Source of the DNA: a virus
Length of the DNA stretch: 61,377 nt
Virus record (IMG/VR): IMGVR_UViG_3300046665_000482
Coordinates: 1-61,377 of that record
Strand: one strand, 5' to 3'
Part shown: positions 33,840 through 41,142 of the stretch, in pieces
How the letters are laid out: the number at the start of each line of letters is the position of its first letter
Numbering within the stretch: the first letter of the stretch is position 1
The notes under the pieces: generated by a model
Database searches by the model: none
The model's input: only the letters and a program-made list of their open reading frames with translations
Told to the model about the DNA's origin: nothing
Program-made: the position numbers and the translations under genes

Positions 33840-34091
33840 TTATATCCTCTGTTCTGCAGGCATGGCCTCATAATGGTAATCAACCGGGTTGAAGTACTTG
33901 CCTGTCATAGTTGCTAAATGTGCGTTGATCTTTTCGCCATCAGTCATGCCTACCTGTTTTTCTAAATCAATCAGCAACAGGCGGGTTGCCTCCCTCTCCT
34001 GATCAAAGGCCTCAAGCGCCTTAATTGCTTTGTCAATATTTATCACGCCGTTGACAGAGGCGTTGCGTAGTGTTTGTTGGATTGAATGCAT
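33840..34091 (-). CDS. Hypothetical helical protein, 83 aa
   Basis: The N-terminal two thirds form a long charged helix (AIKALEAFDQEREATRLLLI). It ends with a short PVDYHYEAMPAEQ segment. It is 1 bp from its upstream neighbour. Function unknown. Confidence 0.5.
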   Translation of the reverse strand: MHSIQQTLRNASVNGVINIDKAIKALEAFDQEREATRLLLIDLEKQVGMTDGEKINAHLATMTGKYFNPVDYHYEAMPAEQRI

Positions 34092-34092
34092 A

Positions 34093-34383
34093 TTAGTTTA
34101 TCGTTGGTAACTGGTTTAGTACATCAAGCCAGTTAGAATTAAATTTTATAGTGTCTGTTGCTTTTTCTATTAAGCCTTCAATGTATTGTTGTTGAGTTAA
34201 GCCAATATGGTGACCCACATTTACATCGCATATCTTGCCACCTGTAGCATAGTCGAATACACCCATCATGAAGCCATATTCAGTAACGACAAGCCCCCTT
34301 TCAAAAATTGTAATATGTTGAAGTATCTTCATAGGGAGATCATCTATGGAATGGCCGTACGGTATCAGGACATCGGCTTGCAT
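34093..34383 (-). CDS. Hypothetical protein, 96 aa
   Basis: The product starts MQADVLIPYGHSIDDLPMKI and has a central FERGLVVTEYGFMMGVFDY beta hairpin. It lies in a tight run of leftward genes (2 bp gap either side). No family recognised. Confidence 0.5.
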   Translation of the reverse strand: MQADVLIPYGHSIDDLPMKILQHITIFERGLVVTEYGFMMGVFDYATGGKICDVNVGHHIGLTQQQYIEGLIEKATDTIKFNSNWLDVLNQLPTIN

Positions 34384-34385
34384 AA

Positions 34386-34580
34386 TTACTTCCTTTTCTT
34401 TTTAGGTGGTGTATAATTGGTGCCGGTATTTGGACGGCGTTGTTTCTTTTGGCCTGCCGTGTTGTAAGCCATCAGGGCCTCGTACTTATCCGATTCAGCC
34501 TGTTTGTAGTCAATTTCTTTCTCTTGCATTGGTTCACGTTTGTGGAATAGTTTATTCCAGAGTTGTTTGATTAGGTTCAT
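34386..34580 (-). CDS. Small basic hypothetical protein, 64 aa
   Basis: The product is Lys/Arg/Gln-rich with a strongly basic C-terminus (PNTGTNYTPPKKKRK). It starts MNLIKQLWNKLFHKREPM, an amphipathic helix that could touch the membrane. The basic tail suggests nucleic-acid contact; inference only. Confidence 0.45.
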   Translation of the reverse strand: MNLIKQLWNKLFHKREPMQEKEIDYKQAESDKYEALMAYNTAGQKKQRRPNTGTNYTPPKKKRK

Positions 34581-34585
34581 TGTGG

Positions 34586-34819
34586 TTAATCTATGTGAGT
34601 GCCCATTATTTGTTCAGTTTTTACACGTACAAACATTTCCTGCATAAAATCAGATGGCCCATTATTAGGGATTCCATCAAACAGTCCATTATCGATTGCT
34701 AGCAATAGCGCATTAACTCTTTTTGTTGCCTGCTCTTTGTCTATTGATAAAGTCTCAACAGCGATGTCAATCATCGCATTAACTTCGATTTCTCGTTCTT
34801 TTCCTTGTAATTGATTCAT
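34586..34819 (-). CDS. Hypothetical protein, 77 aa
   Basis: The ATG at 34819 gives MNQLQGKEREIEVNAMID; a longer frame to 34855 adds a non-coding-looking tail. The product is helical (IDIAVETLSIDKEQATKRVN). It is the first gene after the structured gap that follows portal. Function unknown. Confidence 0.5.
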   Translation of the reverse strand: MNQLQGKEREIEVNAMIDIAVETLSIDKEQATKRVNALLLAIDNGLFDGIPNNGPSDFMQEMFVRVKTEQIMGTHID

Positions 34820-34888
34820 AAAATGTAAGTTAAATTCACCACCAATGGCCAGCACTATGGCTGACCCTGGTTAAGTTCTTTTGAGTGA

Positions 34889-34911
34889 TTAGCGTTTCAT
34901 AATTCCTCCTT
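34889..34911 (-). other. Strong Shine-Dalgarno before a 3-codon ATG-AAA-CGC-TAA frame
   Basis: AAGGAGG (34905-34911) precedes ATG AAA CGC TAA (34889-34900) at normal spacing. A strong SD is unusual here, and the tiny frame could be a leader (minicistron) or a ribosome trap. Confidence 0.4.
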
Positions 34912-35056
34912 TGTTAGTCCGGTGAGATTGCTACCGGCGCGTTAGTTGCGTTATGCATTGTTTTTACCAACAAAAGCCGGTATTACCCAGCTCATGTTTC
35001 CCCTTTTTAACTCAGTTGAGGTCTGGCCAGTAACTTACTGGATAGCGCATGCTGCG

Positions 35057-35160
35057 TGACAACAGGCCGAGTCGAACGGCTAAACCACCTAGTTCAGAAA
35101 GCTTAAGGGAATCATCCTTAGCCTTTACAGGAGATTAACCCCAACTAAACCTCTGTTGTC
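35057..35160 (-). tRNA. tRNA-like element, atypical, isotype unclear
   Basis: On the minus strand GACAACA pairs fully with TGTTGTC (7 bp) followed by A. The D-arm GGTT/AATC encloses TAGTTGGGGTT with the GG pair. The T-arm GCCG/CGGC encloses TTCGACT. The anticodon arm is irregular: TCCT/AGGA with a 10-nt loop. The variable region is very long (about 33 nt). At 104 nt it is too long for a normal tRNA. It could be a decayed long-variable-arm tRNA or a tRNA mimic. Confidence 0.45.
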
Positions 35161-35277
35161 CTTTAATTTCTTTTAAACCCGGATAGGTAGTCACGGGAAT
35201 ACGGCTCATGCACCTTTATAGCCTTTACACCCTATTATTTATACACCTGTCGCGTAGTCCGGTGTTTCTCTTTTACA

Positions 35278-35302
35278 AAGCCCCGGCACATTACCGGGGC
35301 TT
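35278..35302. terminator. GC-rich hairpin
   Basis: AAGCCCCGG / CCGGGGCTT form a 9-bp stem with a 7-nt loop. On the minus strand it is followed by TTTGT, a weak T tract, so termination is possible but not certain. Confidence 0.5.
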
Positions 35303-35351
35303 ATCCATGTAAGCGTTTACGCTAATTTGCAAGGTTTCCCCCTGTGCGGTA

Positions 35352-35373
35352 GGTTGGATCTCACCGTCCAACC
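35352..35373. other. Perfect 7-bp hairpin
   Basis: GGTTGGA / TCCAACC with an 8-nt loop. It lies just after the first tRNA-like element in the leftward direction. Flanking CTGTGCGG repeats occur at 35342 and 35392. Confidence 0.45.
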
Positions 35374-35394
35374 ATCTCATGTGTATTTTTTCTG

Positions 35395-35466
35395 TGCGGA
35401 AGAAGGGACTCGAACCCCTCTGTTTACTACAAATAAGATTAGCGCTATTACACGCTAACCCTACCC
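35395..35466 (-). tRNA. tRNA-like element, degenerate (Thr-like TGT loop)
   Basis: The 3' half is canonical on the minus strand: T-arm AGGGG/CCCTT around TTCGAGT, then CTTCCGC and A. A D-arm-like hairpin (AGCG/CGCT around TGTAATAG) is present but lacks GG. The loop TTTGTAG would give anticodon TGT, with a weak anticodon stem. The acceptor stem is only partly paired. It is probably a decayed tRNA. Confidence 0.35.
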
Positions 35467-35508
35467 TAATCTCTCACCTAAATATTATGATAAAACGAAT
35501 GTAAGTAT

Positions 35509-35540
35509 ACTTATCAAGTTAATCAATATTTTGATTGATT
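35509..35540. repeat. Dispersed palindrome, copy A
   Basis: ACTTATCAAGTTAATCAA followed by TATTTTGATTGATT. It shares the left arm and core with copies at 45870, 51043 and 53031 but diverges in the right arm. It directly follows the portal stop in the leftward direction. Confidence 0.55.
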
Positions 35541-35546
35541 TTATTT

Positions 35547-36971
35547 TTATTTAGTTGTTTTTGGGTCTGGAACGGGCGGCGCCAACGCAGCTTTTTCCGC
35601 CGCATCCGCCTTAATAGCATCAATCTCCTCATCAACATTCTCTGTTATACCCAACGTTGTAATTGCTGTCTTAATGCTAATCAGTCCGGCACCGTACAGC
35701 TTAACAACATTATCGTACTTTTCAGTCGTGTTCTCAGGCAGATACACCTGAAACTTTGGACTTATATCTAATCCTACAGCTTTAGCAACGCCAGTATTAA
35801 TAACAGCGCATGCAGCTTTTAGGAAGTTATACCTACGCTGTACTCCCATCCCCCATGACCCTGACTGTTTATTCAGCGCTTTTAAGGTAGCTGGCAGGAA
35901 ACGCAATTTGATAGTAATACCTGGCGTATTGGCCCCCATACCTGCAGCATCAAAAATGCTCATGTTTGGTGTGCTGGTATCATAATATATGCCGTTAAGC
36001 AAGTTCTCCCGCTCCATCTTTAATGATTCAGGCGTACCTGCAGCCTCTAGCATCTTAAGATCGCCACCATTCTCCACCTCAAATGTTTTTCCAGTTTGGC
36101 CACGCTTGCCCATGCCTAACAAGCCAGAGGCTACGAGTATTGGTGAACCCGTTGCAATGTTTTGATCTGCATGGTCTGAATCAAGGGTTTCAAGTCTTTT
36201 CCGTTTTTGAGTAATGTCTTCATACTCCAAACGATCCTGACTATAATAAACGAAACTAGCTTTACCGTAGCTCTGCTTTACGTTCGCTACTTGTGCCCAG
36301 CCTGTTTGGTCTTTATTATATGTAATATACGCCCCATCAATCCAGATATCGAACATGTCAACATCTTTATCTTCGTCGTCTTTAACCTTATACTCCCTTG
36401 TTAAAGCAATCGCATCCCCTACACTATTGGTTATCAAAAAAAGGATATCGCCAGTTTCCTGCGATAGCATCATCAACCTTAAACGTTTTTTAAACTTGCC
36501 TAACTCACCCCAATAGAATTCATCGCAATCCTCAGTGAACCACGCCTCAGCACAACGCTTATAGGTTGCCATCAACCGTACAACTGTCTTATCCAGAAAT
36601 TCAGTCTTATTCGACTTTAACGTATGTTTTACCATATGGTAAAGCGTTTGTTCTGTAGCATTGGCCGGGACGGCGTGCGCTTCTACCGGAACACCTGCAG
36701 CCATCTGTGCAGCCCAATCAATAATGTTCTTCTCGATAGGTGAAGGGATACGGGTAACTTCTTCGTACTCCTTTCTGGTAATCTCTTGACCTTTATCATC
36801 AAGAACACCTGTGCCAACAACGATCTCCCGCTTTGGGCGCTCCGAGACATCCATTACTTCATGATCTTCAGGCTGAATAGATTTAATATCCTCATCAGGG
36901 CGAAGTGCCTGAACTTTTTCTATAAGTTTTTTTGGATCAGAAAGAAGATTAGTAAGCGTTGATAACTCCAT
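35547..36971 (-). CDS. Portal protein (SPP1 gp6-like)
   Basis: The 474-aa product matches the portal family in length and pattern. It has an N-terminal region with PIEKNIIDWAAQMAAGVPVE (about 77-97), a beta-rich wing with Tyr/Trp, and a C-terminal KYDNVVKLYGAGLISIKTAI clip/crown segment followed by a Pro/Lys tail. It forms the dodecameric DNA gate of the head. It is 5.7 kb from TerL and 10 kb from scaffold, with small genes between. Confidence 0.85.
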   Translation of the reverse strand: MELSTLTNLLSDPKKLIEKVQALRPDEDIKSIQPEDHEVMDVSERPKREIVVGTGVLDDKGQEITRKEYEEVTRIPSPIEKNIIDWAAQMAAGVPVEAHAVPANATEQTLYHMVKHTLKSNKTEFLDKTVVRLMATYKRCAEAWFTEDCDEFYWGELGKFKKRLRLMMLSQETGDILFLITNSVGDAIALTREYKVKDDEDKDVDMFDIWIDGAYITYNKDQTGWAQVANVKQSYGKASFVYYSQDRLEYEDITQKRKRLETLDSDHADQNIATGSPILVASGLLGMGKRGQTGKTFEVENGGDLKMLEAAGTPESLKMERENLLNGIYYDTSTPNMSIFDAAGMGANTPGITIKLRFLPATLKALNKQSGSWGMGVQRRYNFLKAACAVINTGVAKAVGLDISPKFQVYLPENTTEKYDNVVKLYGAGLISIKTAITTLGITENVDEEIDAIKADAAEKAALAPPVPDPKTTK

Positions 36972-37085
36972 TAAGCAAAAATACCCATGCTTAGTTCCGC
37001 TGTTGTTTAATAGTGGTTATTAAGTGGCGTTAGTAAAACCATGCATAGCCTTGAGTGTTGTATCTCTACACCAAATTATAAGACC

Positions 37086-37274
37086 ATGGCAGACGATAAA
37101 AGAAAGAAAGGTCAACAAGACCGTAAAAGAGTCAGCGGCGATGAAAAATACGAGATTCAATAATTCAAGGAGAAGATGGGCGTAAGTAGCCAGGCAGTTG
37201 CCGGGGCTATAAGGGCGACCAAGTCAAATGACAGAAAGGTGCTTGAAAAGTATCTGACTGATAAACGTAAGTAG
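37086..37274 (+). pseudogene. DUF3606 gene interrupted by an in-frame TAA
   Basis: The frame begins MADDKRKKGQQDRKRV..., the hallmark of DUF3606 small proteins, then hits TAA at 37161-37163. It continues in the same frame with FKEKMGVSSQAVAGAIRAT and ends at TAG 37274, with the full-length family size (about 62 codons). A single change from a Tyr codon to TAA would explain it. A hairpin terminator follows at 37276. It is host-type cargo, rightward. Confidence 0.7.
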
Positions 37275-37275
37275 T

Positions 37276-37304
37276 AAGGTAGCCCGGGATATGGGCTGCC
37301 TTTT
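37276..37304. terminator. Terminator after the DUF3606 pseudogene
   Basis: AAGGTAGCCC / GGGCTGCCTT (10 bp with one T-G pair) around a 7-nt loop, ending in TTTT on the plus strand. The leftward gene ends at 37303, so it may serve both sides. Confidence 0.6.
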
Positions 37305-37524
37305 AGAACCGTGGTATCTCAGGCCCATCGTAAGGATTTTCCATTGCATTGGCAATCCTATTTAGTCGGTGCCTGCAACGCTCATCTTTGGGGTTAGCCA
37401 GCATAAGTTCTATATTCATTTTAACAGCTTCAGCAACATTATGCTGTGTGCTTGCCCTGTCTAGGCGTATTTTCTCCGGTAATTTCGCGTGTTCAAAATA
37501 TGCGATTAACTCTACATCGTTCAT
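37303..37524 (-). CDS. DUF6965-like small protein, 73 aa
   Basis: The chosen start gives MNDVELIAYFEHAKLPEKI, then RLDRASTQHNVAEAVKMNIE. ExxxFEHxxLPxxxRLDxxxTxxNV is the pattern of DUF6965 proteins of Bacteroidota phages. An upstream in-frame start at 37557 is less likely. Function unknown. Confidence 0.65.
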   Translation of the reverse strand: MNDVELIAYFEHAKLPEKIRLDRASTQHNVAEAVKMNIELMLANPKDERCRHRLNRIANAMENPYDGPEIPRF

Positions 37525-37595
37525 CCTGCAAAAGTAAAAAACGACCCGGCTAAACAAAATTAAAATACATCTTGTATTTGCTAATTATTTTAGCA

Positions 37596-37603
37596 TAACT
37601 TTG
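37596..37603 (+). promoter_or_regulatory. Promoter of the rightward three-gene cassette
   Basis: TAACTTTG is an exact TAnnTTTG match, with CTTG 21 nt upstream as a -33 box. The leader to ATG 37623 would be short (about 15 nt). Confidence 0.6.
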
Positions 37604-37622
37604 TATAAAAGAATGCACCAAC

Positions 37623-38078
37623 ATGAAAAAGTTTGAGATAAATCAGGTAGATGGAAAAACTGTCATCACAAATCAGTCAAATGGCTTCAAAATAATTGTC
37701 GAAAAAGGCAGGACTTTGAAAGGTGAAGAATATGGGCTATTGGTTGAAGTTATCCAGTATAAGGATAATAAAACATTTGAACCAGTAGCTAATTATGTTT
37801 TTGAAGGTGTGGGCGTATCTGAAGACTATATTCCTACTGATGACTACCGAGAAAACTTCTTTGCTGCAATAAACCTATTCTTGGAATCGGTGGCGAAAAC
37901 CAGTAATTACCTAATGACGATACCTGAGTATTCAACGTTTAACAATGAAGGCTATGGGTTTTTATCGGAATCACACCTCGGTCCGGAACTAACAGAAGAA
38001 AACTGCACTCCTGAGTTATGGGAGGAGTTGACAGGTGATGAGACTAAGGATATTCCAGACGAAACGCTGCCATTCTAA
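37623..38078 (+). CDS. Unknown cassette protein 1, 151 aa, acidic
   Basis: The product starts MKKFEINQVDGKTVITNQ and is acidic, with an alpha/beta N half and a C-terminal acidic tail (TEENCTPELWEELTGDETKD). No family recognised. The next gene starts within 2 bp of the stop and its first residues (MKKFKVI) resemble these, hinting at tandem duplication of a lead segment. Confidence 0.6.
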   Translation: MKKFEINQVDGKTVITNQSNGFKIIVEKGRTLKGEEYGLLVEVIQYKDNKTFEPVANYVFEGVGVSEDYIPTDDYRENFFAAINLFLESVAKTSNYLMTIPEYSTFNNEGYGFLSESHLGPELTEENCTPELWEELTGDETKDIPDETLPF

Positions 38079-38079
38079 A

Positions 38080-38460
38080 ATGAAAAAGTTTAAAGTAATT
38101 AGCGAGCCAGGGGGCGTATACGTAACAGGAGATGATAATTTACGAATACTGAGATATGTACATCAGGACGTTGACAAGACAACCAATGGGTTTATATATG
38201 TGTTAATAAACGATCCGTTTGATGGTTTGCAAAACTCATCGTTTATGGTAGACCTGAATGAACTGGCCGCTAACATGTGGGATTTGGAAACACTAAAGGG
38301 TGCGATCTTTTTCTATTACACGCAATGGCCGGATGAGGTAATAGTGGAAATAGAAATATCAGAGACACTACAGGCATATTATAAGCATCCGGAATCTATT
38401 TATAGCAATACTACTGAACTAAACAGGTTACAGGATTCGGGGCCTAATCTATTTTCATAG
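38080..38460 (+). CDS. Unknown cassette protein 2, 126 aa
   Basis: The start at 38080 gives MKKFKVISEPGGVYVTGDDN. The product is acidic and mixed alpha/beta, ending with LQAYYKHPESIY and DSGPNLFS. It follows cassette protein 1 by 1 bp. An in-frame extension to 38035 reads across the previous gene and is unlikely. Confidence 0.6.
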   Translation: MKKFKVISEPGGVYVTGDDNLRILRYVHQDVDKTTNGFIYVLINDPFDGLQNSSFMVDLNELAANMWDLETLKGAIFFYYTQWPDEVIVEIEISETLQAYYKHPESIYSNTTELNRLQDSGPNLFS

Positions 38461-38467
38461 GATAGTC

Positions 38468-38713
38468 ATGCAAGAAATCATTTTAGATATCCCCTGGGAT
38501 GATAGGCGTGCAGTATTAAAGATATCAAATCCAGGAGGAGCAGGTAATCAAATTTGGCATGTGTATCTTGATAACTACTATAATGGCCAAGTAATATTAA
38601 TAAATGGAGAAATCGTGTGCTTCCTGCATGAAACGTCCGAATTATATTACGATGATCAGCAGATTATTAAAGAATTGATAAATGAACATTTCGGGCCACT
38701 ACAAGGGGGCTAA
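38468..38713 (+). CDS. Unknown cassette protein 3, 81 aa
   Basis: The product begins MQEIILDIPWDDRRAVLKI and has beta hairpins (WHVYLDNYYNGQVILING). It is 7 bp after cassette protein 2, and its 3' end overlaps the leftward SRAP gene by 15 bp. No family recognised. Confidence 0.55.
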   Translation: MQEIILDIPWDDRRAVLKISNPGGAGNQIWHVYLDNYYNGQVILINGEIVCFLHETSELYYDDQQIIKELINEHFGPLQGG

Positions 38714-39430
38714 CTCAGGATATTCACAAACCTCCAAAATCTGAGCGTTGTTCGTATCAATCTTTGTTTTATTTAAATCCTTGTTAACTGGATGCGCGGC
38801 AAGTACGCCATCTTCAATAGGCACCATTAAGTCTTTAATCTCTTCATCAAGCAAATCATTGGATAGCCAATTACGCTCTTTATCAGGCGGTAATATAACA
38901 GGCGTGCGCAACTTAATGTTATGTATCTTCCGTATTAAATCATTAGGATCGTCATTTGGCTCGGTAGTCACTATTGAAAATGTAGGATGCCAGATTTCTT
39001 TCTCGTCCTTCCACGCGTTGTATAGACCTGCAAAGGCAAACGGCTGCTTATCTTTCCTGTAAATAAAATACGGATACTTATTACCGTTCACATCCATGCT
39101 TTCGTAAAAACCATCGGCCAACACCAGACAACGCCGTTTTCTAATTGATGTTTTCCATGACACCGCAGTGAATGCATTATCATCCCGCGCATTCAGGTTA
39201 CCTATTCGAAGCTTTTTTGCATGCGCTGCATCTTTGGCAAACGAAGGAATAAGCCCCCACTCAAACGCCTGTATCACGTCCGGGTCTTTCTGAGTGATAA
39301 CCGGCAATGAAGGGTGTGAAAAACCATTCGCATGATAGTGCAGCTTGTGTTCATATTCAGGTTTGAATTTAGACCCAAACCTTTTCTCAAATTCTTCTGG
39401 TGCCGATTTTACCGCTACTTTGTAACACAT
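38699..39430 (-). CDS. SOS response-associated peptidase (SRAP/YedK-like)
   Basis: The 243-aa product starts MCYKV, so Cys2 becomes the N-terminal nucleophile. NARDDNA (80-86) and GFYE (107-110) are the catalytic-site motifs, with a late HPVNK. SRAP proteins crosslink to abasic sites in single-stranded DNA and shield them from cleavage. In a phage this may protect replicating DNA. It precedes an unknown leftward gene by 2 bp. Confidence 0.93.
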   Translation of the reverse strand: MCYKVAVKSAPEEFEKRFGSKFKPEYEHKLHYHANGFSHPSLPVITQKDPDVIQAFEWGLIPSFAKDAAHAKKLRIGNLNARDDNAFTAVSWKTSIRKRRCLVLADGFYESMDVNGNKYPYFIYRKDKQPFAFAGLYNAWKDEKEIWHPTFSIVTTEPNDDPNDLIRKIHNIKLRTPVILPPDKERNWLSNDLLDEEIKDLMVPIEDGVLAAHPVNKDLNKTKIDTNNAQILEVCEYPELAPL

Positions 39431-39432
39431 AG

Positions 39433-39915
39433 CTATAGGGTTGAATAAAATGTAACTACCTTTTTGAAAAACTCATCTAACTCAACATTGTCGTATAAAG
39501 GCTTAACAGGTATACCGTTGTATGATATAGGCGATGCACCTGTTGGGTCTTCAACAAAATACGTTTTAAAGGCGTGAAACAATGAAACTTCAAGGCGTTG
39601 CAGGTCAGTCTTTTTTGGACGTGAGAAAAAGTTTTCCTCGCGTTCCTCTTGAATGAATGTTACTACCTGCTCGACTTCATCATCGCTCAACTGGTCGCCG
39701 TCATATTCCCACTCATATTTATCTTCTAAGTGAAAACACAAACGGCCCAGGTATTTGGCTTCTACATCGGCATTAGATGGGGAGGTATGTAACTCATACA
39801 CGCCTGTTGCTGCAAGATGCCCGTCAACATCAACTGTTACCGGCTCAATGCTGATATTAATATCTGTTAAGTCATCCCTTGTAACTCCTAATATGGCCCC
39901 GTTCATGTCAATCAT
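39433..39915 (-). CDS. Hypothetical protein, 160 aa, acidic
   Basis: The product is acidic and alpha/beta, with LTDINISIEPVTVDVDGHLA and DDEVEQVVTFIQEEREENFF. Its C-terminus DNVELDEFFKKVVTFYSTL is helical. Co-directional with SRAP with a 2-bp gap. Function unknown. Confidence 0.5.
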   Translation of the reverse strand: MIDMNGAILGVTRDDLTDINISIEPVTVDVDGHLAATGVYELHTSPSNADVEAKYLGRLCFHLEDKYEWEYDGDQLSDDEVEQVVTFIQEEREENFFSRPKKTDLQRLEVSLFHAFKTYFVEDPTGASPISYNGIPVKPLYDNVELDEFFKKVVTFYSTL

Positions 39916-39960
39916 AGCCTTAAAGTTAGATATTTAAGACAAATTAGGAAAGCGAAAGTT

Positions 39961-40167
39961 TTATTTTAGCAGGTATTTTAACTCTGTAAGGGTGCTCACT
40001 AATACCGATTTATCATTCTTTGAAACCGAATAGTCCCCGTTGTTATCAATACAAACGATAACATTATTTCTTGCAAATCTATCTACTCCAGCATGGCTCT
40101 CGCTTATCGGAACAAAGCCTAATGCTTCAACGGTCGTATGGTTTATGGCTGTGAGGGTTTGAGGCAT
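39961..40167 (-). CDS. Hypothetical protein, 68 aa
   Basis: The product is a short alpha/beta frame (EALGFVPISESHAGVDRFA then NNGDYSVSKN). It is 5 bp after the DUF551-like gene. No family recognised. Confidence 0.5.
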   Translation of the reverse strand: MPQTLTAINHTTVEALGFVPISESHAGVDRFARNNVIVCIDNNGDYSVSKNDKSVLVSTLTELKYLLK

Positions 40168-40172
40168 GGTGA

Positions 40173-40532
40173 TTATACTTTAGGTGGTTTCGGTAATGGT
40201 AGCCAGCGTTTAACGTCTCGAAACTTATGCTTGTCTTTTAAGTAAACCTTGTTATACTTACTGGAATTACAATGAAAATGCAGTGTAAATTTATAAAAGC
40301 CTTTAAAATTTGGATAGCTATAATAAATTGCCGGTAATGAAAATCCTTCTACATCAATCAATACAAGGTCTTTATGATCTGGTAACCTATCTTCCGCATT
40401 CACCCATTTATTTTGCTGGTTGGCATAGGATTCAATGAGCTTGACTCCTGATTCTATACTTTCATTTAACTTGCCAATTGTGACGGGCATATAAAGTATT
40501 TCGCCGGTAATTTCTTCTGCTGTTGGGTTCAT
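40173..40532 (-). CDS. DUF551-like protein, 119 aa
   Basis: The chosen ATG is 2 bp after the HNH stop. The product carries WVNAEDRLPDHKDLVLI and ends RWLPLPKPPK, the pattern of DUF551 proteins widespread in phages. A longer start overlapping the HNH gene is less likely. Function unknown. Confidence 0.7.
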   Translation of the reverse strand: MNPTAEEITGEILYMPVTIGKLNESIESGVKLIESYANQQNKWVNAEDRLPDHKDLVLIDVEGFSLPAIYYSYPNFKGFYKFTLHFHCNSSKYNKVYLKDKHKFRDVKRWLPLPKPPKV

Positions 40533-40533
40533 G

Positions 40534-41112
40534 CTATTTAACAGATAATTCTTCACCAGTAAATTCGACATGTTTCCATATTTTACCGTTGGCTATCATT
40601 GAAATTGTTGGTCTCGATATTTTAAATGCCTTAGATAACTCAGAGTGGCTAAAATTCTTGCTTAAAAACCATTTTATAGCATGAACAGTTGCATCGTTTA
40701 ATTTTGCAGATGATATTTTACTACCCTTCGCTTTCAGCCCGGTAATCGTTGCATGTTCATGATTATAAGCGTTAGTTCCCCATTCCAAATTATCAACTGT
40801 GTTATTATGCTTGTTGCCGTCTTTATGATTTACAACATCAAAAGTTTCATCCGATCTCTCGTTGAATGCCAAAGCAACTAATCGGTGTATTGTCAGGTTA
40901 AACATTTTTTTATTGGAATAAAGCTGAACGAATTTATATCCGGTCAAATCGTTCAAATGTATTTTAAGTTCTCTTTCTGTAGATTTCCTGAAATGCTCAT
41001 TCCCAGTAACAGCATGATTATATCTCAATAACCTTTCTTTAGTTTTTACTCTACCGCAAGACGACACCTCATAATCTTCAAATCCATCAATTATTTTCCA
41101 TGTTTCTTCCAT
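40534..41112 (-). CDS. HNH homing endonuclease with NUMOD4 domain
   Basis: The 192-aa product begins with NUMOD4 (EETWKIIDGFEDYEVSSCGR). An HNH core with H and N follows (HRLVALAF, VNHKDGNKHNN), and a C-terminal helix-turn-helix for specificity (SHSELSKAFKISRPTISMI). Such enzymes cut phage DNA and spread their own gene. It stands alone between terminase and portal and may have arrived as a selfish insertion. Confidence 0.9.
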   Translation of the reverse strand: MEETWKIIDGFEDYEVSSCGRVKTKERLLRYNHAVTGNEHFRKSTERELKIHLNDLTGYKFVQLYSNKKMFNLTIHRLVALAFNERSDETFDVVNHKDGNKHNNTVDNLEWGTNAYNHEHATITGLKAKGSKISSAKLNDATVHAIKWFLSKNFSHSELSKAFKISRPTISMIANGKIWKHVEFTGEELSVK

Positions 41113-41142
41113 AGTCTAAATATACACAAACTACAGAATATA

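Larger units (their letters stand above)
34820..35508 (-). other. Structured non-coding region between portal and small-gene block
   Basis: About 690 bp hold no credible protein gene. On the leftward strand they contain two tRNA-like elements (35395-35466 and 35057-35160), hairpins at 35352-35373 and 35278-35302, a near-perfect 15-nt inverted repeat at 35027-35041, a 5-bp hairpin at 34919-34937, and a short SD-minicistron at 34889-34911. The density of structure is far above the rest of the prophage. Confidence 0.55.

Noticed and set aside
35161-35277. Possible third tRNA in the structured region
   Set aside because: No T-arm with TTCRA, only isolated hairpins; an anticodon-like CAT loop there lacks the other arms.
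37086-37274. Stop-codon reassignment in the phage
   Set aside because: Other phage genes use TAA, TAG and TGA as normal stops, so a single pseudogene is simpler.
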